A DNA stretch of 64,000 nt from Strongyloides papillosus (lineage: Eukaryota; Nematoda; Chromadorea; Rhabditida; Strongyloididae): assembly GCA_005656395.1 (NCBI GenBank), contig SRSI01000077.1, positions 806,001 to 870,000 of the forward strand, written 5' to 3'. The notes under the pieces were generated by a model. That model was not told where the DNA came from. It did not search any database and worked only from the letters and a program-made list of their open reading frames with translations. Positions 55,673 through 64,000 of the stretch are shown piece by piece. Position 1 is the first letter of the stretch. The number at the start of each line of letters is the position of its first letter. A program made the translations under genes and the position numbers.

Positions 55673-58600
55673 TTATTTGTCAAAAAATTTTTGCAATTTT
55701 TGTCTTGCAGAGCTTCTTAGTGAGCTCCTGGAGGATGAAACATTTGATTCTCCTCTATTATGATTTTTATGATTTAATATTGGAAGGCTAGAAGTTGATG
55801 AAGCATTTTCCATTGTTATTTGACCCAGAACATGAATCTGTTTTCCTTTGGTTCTTGAAAATGTACATAATTGCTTACCAATAACTTGTGGGTAATTATC
55901 AACGCTCTCTTTCATCTTTTCTGGTTGACCATGATCTTTATTAAAAGAAAATATTGTAATATTTGGATATGGTAAAAAACCAACAACTAAAGGAATAATA
56001 GGAAAAGTTATTTGTCCTAATCCACTTTCTTTTATTGTTAATTGTTTATATTTGTTATTTATCTTCCATATACCTGGGTCAGCATCTAAACCAACAATAA
56101 TTGTTTCGACTACACGTGTGATACTTCTTATGGATAAAACCATTTCACAAGTACTTAGTGCTCTACAAATAACAGATTGCGGCTGTTCTGACAATAATTG
56201 AGCACAAATTTCATATTCAATTGCTGGAAAGGCAAAATTAAATTCTGATATTAACTGATAACCTCTTTCAAATGGAATTTCAATATACTTTTTTTCGGAA
56301 ATATCAAATGTTAATACTTTGTATTTAAAAATTAATTTATATTTTAAAATTGGATTTAAAGCAGCAATAATTCTTTTTTGGTGATTTGTTAAAAGCCAAA
56401 CAATTGAATAAACAGAATTAATATCTAGATTTTCAATTATATCAACATTTAATCTGTTGATATCGATTTTAAAATCTTTTGTATCCATATCACCGTCTTT
56501 CAAAAGATGTTGAAATTGAGCATCAATTGGTTGAATAATTAAATCTTTACCATGCTTGCGATAAATTTCCATTTCAAATAGAGCTTTATTGTCCATTATA
56601 GAGGTCGTTGTTATGATATTTATTAAAGGTTTGAAATCAATTTTCATAGTACTATTACTTTCCATCCACTTAAATAGAATCTTCTTCGTAACAGGAGGAT
56701 CTTCCCAATTTGAAAATGACAATCTTGCAGTTGGTAGATAAAGATGAATCTCAATTTTTACTTTTTCTCTGGCATTTAATTTTTTAACATTGACACAAAC
56801 TTTGTTTGACCATTTCCCATCAGATCCCATGAATTCCAAACGATCATCGGAGCCTGATTTGGGTTCAATACTAAGTATACTTTCATCTAAATTTTTAGAT
56901 CCAGCACTCAATGTTATATGTATAGTTTGAACAACACCAGCTAGTAAAAGATAGTTAGAATTGTTTTCAAATTCTTCCTCAAAAACAATAGCTGGTGGGT
57001 CATTATCCACTATAACAAAAACATTTTTAAATAGAGGCTTAAATAACTGACTCTCATTGGTACCCTGATATGATAAATTATTTTTTACTATAAATTTTAA
57101 ACTTCCTTTTAAAATAATTTCAACATATTCAAACATAAATAAACCCGTCTGTGAAAATTTAAGAAGTGCAGAAAATTTATTTACCACTTTTGGAAGTAGT
57201 TTCCCTTCATTGTTTTCTAATGATGTTGAATCAAATGCCACTAAATTATTGTCATTTTTATGTTCTATTTCAGGTGATCCACCTTTATGAAGGCATCCAA
57301 ATCTATTAACCATCTCTTCTGAATTAAATTTACACATAAATAAAAGTCTTTTTTTTGCTAATGAAGCTAAAATTTCTCGGTTAACAAAACGGAAGTAAAT
57401 CTTAACTTTAAAGTCAATAATTTCTAAAGGTAACGTTGTTGATATCGAAAATATAAACTCTTCTTCTTTATCAGTTGTACATTTTATCAGATGGTTGTTC
57501 ATACCATTATAACTAATTTGAAATGGTATTTGGTTCTTTAACCATGATGGAATTTCAACTTTATCTACAATCTCATTTAATGGCAACTTAAAGAGTAAAT
57601 TTTGATATAATTCTCTTCCTTCATCATTTGAAGCATAATTTAAACCGTAGTAGCAAAATAAATATAATTCTTTGATATAAAAATCTTTATCAGGAAAATG
57701 AATTATTTCTTGGACAACTTCTCTTATCAGTAATTTAGTCATTGCGCCATGACATTCTCCAGCAAACAAAATATCTTTTACATTTTCAACTTTTACTTTT
57801 AGAGCTCCCTCAAAATTATCCATTTCTTTGTATATTTCCGCTAATCTATAACTAATATAAATAGAATTTCTAAAATATTTTAATTTTTTCATTTCTACAA
57901 TTGCTTCTACAAAACTACTTTCCATGTACAATTGAAAATCTTCACTATTTGTAAGACAATCTCTAAATTTTGATAATAAATTTATTTCATTCCCAAAAAA
58001 TGGTCCATGTATCGGAAGTTTCTTCAATTCTTCTTTTGAAAGCTTAAAACTTCGCTTTTTCATTTCTTCCCAAGAAAATTTCATTGAATCACACTTTATT
58101 TTCAACAATAAACAAATGTTATTTGAACCAAGATCAGAGCTAAACATTTGGGGTGTCAAAATACTCGCAAATTCAAAACATTCAAGTACAATAAGAACAA
58201 TCCAAATATTGTAAACAAATGGGTCAATTCGGAGTGACAGCAAATTTATATCAGACTTAATTTTTTGTATTGTTTCATAAAGACTATTTAAAATTATTGA
58301 AGAAATATCAATCTTTAGAATTGCAAGTCTTTCTAGATTTTCATTAACATCAGAATTAATGGCTTTTTTACTTTTGTTAAAATATATTGCAAATGAGGTC
58401 ATGATTTGTTGAGCAAGTATATATTTCCTTAAATATGGTATAATAGCTAATGAATTAAAATTTATTATTTGTTTTGAATCCATTAATGTTGATAATAATT
58501 CAAATTGATCAAATACTTCATTACGTTTTCCCCATTCATATGTATTGCAATTTTTTGAATATGACTCCACGATATCATCTAGAAACATTTTTTGATCATC

Positions 58601-59339
58601 TAATTGTGATAAAACGGTTTCTAACAAGCCAATACTCCAATAGAAATGCATTAAGATAAAGAATCCGTTTGAATAAGCAAGAAGATTAAAATTTGTATTA
58701 GTAAAATGTTGTTTTTCATAGAACAAAAAACTTTCTAACATGGTAGCGTATGTTTCAATACTCACGAGTATTGATGCTGTAATCGTACTTTCTAAAACAG
58801 ATAACGATGCTCTATCGTATACTTCAATTACTCGTGAAAAATAAGAAGAAAAATCTGATTTAATCCTTTCCATTACTTGTCCCCTGTTTTTTTTTTCTCT
58901 GGCATTTTTACTATCAAAAACAATTATCCATTGAGATTTTTCAATATTGTTTAAATTAGCAAACCATTCACTTACTTCATGGCGTATTTTTGAACGGTAT
59001 TCTTCCGCAGTTGAACAATTGATAAAAAAAATATGCAAAAACGGTATTTTTTTAAAATGTTTGATTTCCTCATCTTTTGGATCTAATGCTTTATGTTCAT
59101 TGTATTTTTCAAACCTTGTAGTAAATTTAATTTGAAATGGATAAGGATATTGCTTGGAATCTCTAAAAAAGTAATTAACCAAAAATATCGTTCAGAACTT
59201 ACCTTCTCCACGAAAGTGAATATACATGTTCATCACCAGTAATTTTATTTCCTATATATTCTTTGGATTCTTCTGCTCCAGCATATGAAAACAATATCTG
59301 GTAACTTCTTTGTATATTTAAAAAATGTGGTTCATCCAT
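55673..59339 (-). CDS. TRAPPC10: TRAPP II complex subunit TRAPPC10 (Trs130)
   Basis: Two exons, 59339-59203 and 59162-55673, give 1208 residues from the first ATG. The N-terminus carries SLSWRRDSKQYPY, then FPFLHI-like KIPFLHIFFINC, then SQWIIVFD, in the order and spacing of TRAPPC10. A long helical repeat region follows, then beta-rich C-terminal domains typical of TRAPPC9/10. The complex is a guanine-nucleotide exchange factor for Rab11/Rab1-type GTPases at the Golgi. The reading frame stays open upstream of the ATG to an acceptor, TTTTTTTTGTAG, at 59366-59367. The start could therefore be a trans-spliced 5' UTR of 26 nt, or a further exon may exist upstream that I did not find. Confidence 0.85.
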
Positions 59340-60230
59340 ATAATTAATTAAGGCAGACTTTAATTCTACAAAAAAAAAGTAAATAATATTGTGATTGATT
59401 GTTTAAAGTTTATCCTAATAAATAATTTACACAAAATTTAAATGAAACAAAGAAATAACGTGATTTTACAAAACAAAAAAAAGAATGTAGTCAATTAACT
59501 AACAATAGCATATAGCTCCTATAAAATGTAACATAATTATTTACATAACAATATAGTACAATTGCAATTCTATTAACATAGTACAATAGAATTAATTCTA
59601 CTTTTATCAATAAATATAGTGCATTACTATCATTTAAGAAAGAAAATAATGTTCAAAAAAATATTATACTATTGCTAAACTGATGTGAAATCGATTTCGA
59701 ATGTTGATCATTACCAAAGACAATAAAAAAAAGCTATATATAATATATAAATATATACAAAACACATTGATAGCACAAAATATAGAATTGCAATCAATGT
59801 GTGATAGTAATAATTATAAATATTTATCTGCTACTTTAAAGTAGATGTTTATATCTAGACAACATGAGAGAAACCACAACAATATATTTAATAAATAAAT
59901 GAGATATTTTTGTATTCATTGACATCATATTATTATATAATAATATATAAACAATACTTTAATAATCTATTATAATATTAACGTTTTTTATTTGTTTTTT
60001 TTTGGTTCTATGAAATAGAATTAGATAAGGTAATCACATATGTATATAAACAATAAATTCTAAAATGTATTATAAAAATATGCTTCATTAAGAATCATAC
60101 TCTTTTGTCCTGTCAATGATATTTGGAAAGACGTGTCATAAATATAAAAATCCAATAATACATACTTACTGTATACTAAATTATATTAAAAAAAAATAAC
60201 ATTCTCTTTATAGTTAATAAAATTTTTATA
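59340..60230. promoter_or_regulatory. Divergent interval TRAPPC10 / AP-3 sigma
   Basis: An 891-nt AT-rich interval upstream of two divergent trafficking genes. TTTATAG lies 20 nt before the AP-3 start and could be a spliced-leader acceptor. No other element is clear. Confidence 0.35.
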
Positions 60231-60857
60231 ATGATAAAAGCTATTTTAGTATTTAACAATCATGGAAAACCACGTTTATTAAAATTCTATAGCAATTATG
60301 TAAGTTTTTATCATTTACGTAAATTAAATCTTTTGATAACATTATAGTCTGAAGATGAACAACAACAAATTGTTCGTGAAACATTTCAACTTGTTTCAAA
60401 AAGAGATGACAATGTTTGCAATTTTCTTGAAGGTGGTTTGCTAATTGGAGGTTCTGATTATAAATTGATATATCGTCACTACGCAACATTATATTTTGTT
60501 TTTTGTGTAGATTCTTCAGAAAGTGAATTGGGAATATTAGATTTAATACAGGTCTTTGTTGAAACACTTGATAAATGTTTTGAAAATGTATGTGAATTAG
60601 ATTTGGTATTTCATGTGGATAAAGTCCACAATATTTTAAGTGAACTTGTTATGGGTGGAATGGTATTAGAAACCAACATGAATGAAATATTAACAAGAGT
60701 TCAGGAACAAGAGAAATTTGAAAAACAGGAAGCTGGTATTTCTGCAGCTCCTGCAAGGGCCGTTTCCGCTATTAAAAATATAAATGTTTCACAACAAATC
60801 AAAGATCTCAAACTCCCTGACTTACCGTCTCTTACAAATTTTAAAAATCCATTTTAA
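60231..60857 (+). CDS. aps-3: AP-3 adaptor complex sigma subunit
   Basis: Two exons, 60231-60299 and 60348-60857, give 192 residues. Similarity to animal AP3S is near continuous: MIKAILVFNNHGKPRL, then RDDNVCNFLEGG, then YATLYFVFCVDSSES, then FENVCELDLVFH and NILSELVMGGMVLETNMNEI. The residues after about 150 diverge, as is usual. AP-3 sigma is the small core subunit of the heterotetramer that sorts cargo from endosomes to lysosomes and lysosome-related organelles such as worm gut granules. The short intron follows the first 23 codons. Confidence 0.97.
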
Positions 60858-61983
60858 AAATACAAACATATAAAAGGTATTTCTTTCAAAAACTTATGGA
60901 CTTAAGTATTAATGACATAAAATTTACTAACAATATTATTTTTAATTACTAATAATTTAAATTTTTATTAATATATTTTATACACTTTACTTATAATCAC
61001 AAAAAAATGTTTTTACGATTTTGTATTTTAATTAAATAATTAATTATATTTGCACTAAAAATATTCAAATGCACTTTTAACAAACTTGTCACTTATATTT
61101 ATAACATTGTTTTATTCTTAATCTTTTTTTTGTTTTACATAATTCAGGTATGCTTTATTTTATATTATTATAATAATTATGTTACATATTAAAAAAAACA
61201 AAAATCAAGGCAATAGTATAAGAAGTTTTATCTCAAAAAATAAATTAGTTCTTTCCGAACATTAATTCTATTTACGATAGTTAAATGTTACTTTAATTTC
61301 ATATATGTTACTTTTTATCGTTTTTTATGATATTTTTTATTCATTAGATAGTATTTTTCATTGACAAAAATATTCTCCATAAAACATTCATAAGATTATT
61401 TTCATTAATGTTTATTTGTATTATAATCTTATTATTAATAGTATAAAACATTATTTTGTAAACAATTTACCGACATATTATCAAACGAAATGATATGTAG
61501 TAAAGCTTCTTAAAACACTTCAGTTTTTATCTAATACCTATTAAAGTTCTCATAATTTACTTTTATGTTTATTTATTATTTAAAACAAACAAGGAAATCA
61601 AGCATCTTATCGCTACAAAAAAAATATATTATCTATTATTATAAAAATGTGTTAAATTAAACAATACACTGTTATCTTCTTTAAATAACAATTAAAACTT
61701 AATTAGATACTACTTCTTTAAAATGACATCTTTTCTTATATAACACTTGTACTTTAAAATGATAGAAAAGTAATTGACAATAATTATTAGTAGCAAACAT
61801 TTATTTCAGATTAATGCAAAAAATAACACCTGTAAAAAGTTTTTAAGACCAAAATATATTATTACTGAGATACAATTGTGCAATTTCTTCTAAAAAAGTA
61901 ATTAAAATTTTTATAATATACATGAAATAAGTTTTAAATAAAATGTTGATATTCCTTTTATTCCCAACACTTATTTTTTTCTC
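60858..61983. other. Convergent spacer without a gene
   Basis: Lies between the AP-3 sigma stop (+) and the bZIP stop (-). It is very AT-rich with no coding frame. Part is probably the 3' UTR of the bZIP gene. Confidence 0.5.
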
Positions 61984-62616
61984 TTAATTAGACATCATAA
62001 AAGGTTGTCCAAGGGTTTGTGCTGCAGCAGCTGCTGCTTGTAAACCAAGATTATTTTTAAGTTGATTTAACTCATTTGTTAAGGCTGCAATTTGACTTGT
62101 TGATGCTGCTAGCTCATATTTTAATCTATGATTTTCTGCTTGAAGAATACAGATTTTTTGTTGAGAACTTTCTTCTTTCAATTTCCTTTGTTCTCTGCTA
62201 CGACGTGCTGATTCATTATTTTTCTTTCTCCTTTCAAAATAAGCTGAATCTTTTTGATCATCAGGTACTGGTTGGGGTTTCTTTTTACGTTGGTGTGTTG
62301 GAAGTATTGGTTTTAAAGAATCCGTCGATGGTGGTGAAGTTGATGCATAAGATGATGGTGAACCAGCGCTACTGGATAATGAAGAATTCGGATTAAAGTT
62401 TGAATAATTTGTTGAAATTGTTGAAAGTTGTTGAGCGAATATAGCACCAATATTATGATTTGAAAAATGTGATGAATCAAGAGTGTTCGAGTATGAAAGA
62501 TTATTTTGATTAAAATTATTTATTTCGTTCCCATTTTGATATGGAATTGTTGCATCCAATGACCACATTGATTTAAAACCATTTGTGGATGCTGATGAAG
62601 TATAAATATCCGTCAT
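61984..62616 (-). CDS. bZIP transcription factor, CES-2/ATF-2 (PAR/NFIL3) type
   Basis: A single visible exon encodes 210 residues. The first 105 residues are Ser/Asn-rich, as in an activation or repression region. The basic region KKNNESARRSREQRK carries the bZIP N-x7-R signature and is preceded by PVPDDQKDSAYFERR, the extended element of PAR/NFIL3-type proteins. A leucine zipper of about four heptads follows (LQAENHRLKYEL and onward), then a poly-Ala tail. C. elegans relatives are CES-2 and ATF-2, which control neuronal cell death and development. CAATTTTTACAG ends 3 nt before the ATG, so the start is either trans-spliced or continues in an upstream exon that I could not identify. Confidence 0.88.
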   Translation of the reverse strand: MTDIYTSSASTNGFKSMWSLDATIPYQNGNEINNFNQNNLSYSNTLDSSHFSNHNIGAIFAQQLSTISTNYSNFNPNSSLSSSAGSPSSYASTSPPSTDSLKPILPTHQRKKKPQPVPDDQKDSAYFERRKKNNESARRSREQRKLKEESSQQKICILQAENHRLKYELAASTSQIAALTNELNQLKNNLGLQAAAAAAQTLGQPFMMSN

Positions 62617-63471
62617 AATCTGTAAAAATTGTATAGTTAATTTAATAAAAAAAAATACATAAAAGTTACAATAATTGAAACTTCAAGTATTGTAGAAGAA
62701 ACAGTTAATTAGAATGTCGTGTCCTGTAATAGAAGGAAATGACTTAACCGTAAGGCTTTTTTATAGAATCTACTTAATAAACTAAAATATAATTGTTCGT
62801 AAATGAACTGCCTAACAATGTTTCGTAATAATTTTAAGGACAAAGCTTTATTAGGCGTGTTTCCTTTGACCTATGATCTTTACTATTTAGGCACAGTATG
62901 ACAAAGATGGCTGTTGATTTTACCACTGTAGATTTTCTTTCGGAAAAAAATTTATAAAGTGAAGTTTATGTTGTTATCTTTTCTCTCATTTCTATAACCT
63001 TCCTGCTGTTGGGTGGGAAGAAAGAAACACGCTTCATCAAGAACAGGCAATCAGTAGGGAAGATTGTCGGTTGAGTACTTTGAAGTTATAGAGTGGGTTG
63101 ATCAGGATAAAAGATCATTACGTAACAGTGGATTAGCTAACAAGGATCTATCGCAAGAATTGTTTTTAAGTAAAAGATGAGGATACAACAGTTCACCTGA
63201 ATATCTAGTAAGGATAAAGTGGTACAGATTGCAATTTTGGATTATTAATTAAAGAGTAATAAGAGATAGAAGAGATAAAAGTTACCGCATTTAAGAAAAA
63301 GTGTTTCATAATAACATATCTTTTGTATTATTAATATATGTCCTTATAATAATATAAAGATATAAATTATATTTGTCAAGTAAGCAGTAACAACCATAAA
63401 ATTATTATTTCAATTTTTTTAACAATAATAATACATATATACAAAAGTATTTTGAAATAAAAATTTTACCA
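62617..63471. promoter_or_regulatory. Upstream region of the bZIP gene
   Basis: From about 62790 to 63200 the base composition is less AT-rich than other spacers. TTTGACCTATGATCTTTAC (about 62872-62890) contains a TGACCT nuclear-receptor half-site. This makes it a plausible control region for the bZIP gene. The last part before 63471 is the 3' side of the next minus-strand gene. No coding frame is supported. Confidence 0.3.
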
Positions 63472-64000
63472 TTAATCCAATTCTTTTTTTGTTGATGATT
63501 GTAAAAATACAGTAGTAGGTGAGTTATCAACTGTAAAATTTGAATGATGACAAGATACCTTATGGCAAAGAGGGTTGAAATATAGGTTATCTTCATCATT
63601 GTTAATCTTCATCATATCTTGCATATCACTCAAAAAATTTGATGACTTTATCTCATTAACATTAATATCAAAATTAGCTTCATTACCTAATTGACTATCA
63701 ACTTGGCTCTAAAAATAAAATTAAAACATTAATAAAGTGTTATTTTATTTAAGAAGTATTTAAATAAAGGTAATTAATTATTCATGAACTTACAAAACGA
63801 CTTAGTGACAGTTTATGCCATTCCCGAAGGCGCAGTTTATTGCTCAGTCCATCAGTTATAGATGTATATTGAGGAAGTACATGATGTCTTAAGGGGATTT
63901 TATCACCAACATATGTAGGTATAAGGCTTCTAGTAAATGGTTCGTCATTTTCTGAATCAGGATCTTCTATATTTTCCGAAGTTGATGTACATTTTATATC
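63472..64000 (-). CDS. Unrecognised gene, C-terminal part, cut by window edge
   Basis: Two exons are visible, 64000-63794 (continuing beyond the window) and 63708-63472, giving the last 147 residues. The first segment contains acidic residues, then RSLIPTYVGDKIPLRHHV and KLRLREWHKLSLSRF. The second is Asn/Asp-rich with paired Cys/His (CHKVSCHH) and ends KKELD. The splice sites (GTAAGT, TTTTTAG) and frame are good. I do not recognise the family. The basic amphipathic stretch followed by an acidic tail would suit a nuclear regulatory protein, but that is a guess. Confidence 0.55.

Noticed and set aside
1..64000. tRNA, rRNA, SL RNA or CRISPR array
   Set aside because: Read for B-box-like GGTTCGA words, SL1-like sequence and regular repeat-spacer patterns; none found.

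Overview
The window is AT-rich animal nuclear DNA, and the gene content and intron style point to a nematode. Most introns are about 36-60 nt. Several start codons lie 0-25 nt behind a pyrimidine-rich stretch ending in AG, which looks like a spliced-leader acceptor. There is a MEX-3 germline regulator, tight runs of same-strand genes as in nematode operons, and very AT-rich spacers. A Strongyloides-like (clade IV) genome fits best, but the species cannot be fixed from the sequence alone. I recognised no tRNA, rRNA, CRISPR array or prokaryotic element.

Layout. 1-6921 has no convincing gene and is probably upstream territory of mex-3. 6922-14504 (+) is mex-3, with a 1 kb and a 4.7 kb intron; the first intron holds three consecutive hairpins. 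16660-17113 (+) is a short helix-turn-helix protein. 17891-24885 (-) is a tight run, in transcription order La/SSB, a CCDC134-like ER protein, an LRRC59-like ER membrane protein and two tandem septins. Divergent from La is MLH1 (25386-27885, +), preceded by a consensus heat-shock element and a TATA box. Small genes follow: a nematode-type secreted protein (28093-28520, +), SDHAF2 (28764-29180, -) and SMIM14 (29771-30173, +). Then come a ZDHHC5/8-type palmitoyltransferase (-), beta-sarcoglycan (-) and the dynein-2 intermediate chain DYNC2I1/WDR60 (-).

38253-39534 (+) is a Knirps-like nuclear receptor with no ligand-binding domain and an enlarged spacer between its zinc fingers. 42485-43797 (+) is a single-pass membrane protein with a MANSC-like cysteine-rich ectodomain. 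44491-45488 (+) is a CDK1-like kinase whose cyclin-binding helix reads PATAIRE. 46225-50488 is a nearly complete DIRS-type tyrosine-recombinase retrotransposon. It has perfect 118-bp inverted terminal repeats, an internal complementary region, an intact Gag/RT/RNase H reading frame and a frame-broken recombinase. 51599-55186 (+) is a divergent SMC1 cohesin subunit; 55673-59339 (-) TRAPPC10; 60231-60857 (+) AP-3 sigma; 61984-62616 (-) a CES-2/ATF-2-type bZIP factor. The right edge cuts an unrecognised gene (63472-64000, -).

Most genes are conserved housekeeping or developmental functions: mismatch repair, cohesion, trafficking, ER biogenesis, cytokinesis and palmitoylation. The most unusual items are the DIRS element, the Knirps-like receptor, the divergent SMC1 with an intron inside its Walker A loop, the La-CCDC134-LRRC59-septin run, and the hairpin cluster in mex-3 intron 1. 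All exon joins were made by eye from GT/AG sites, frame and homology, with no transcript data.
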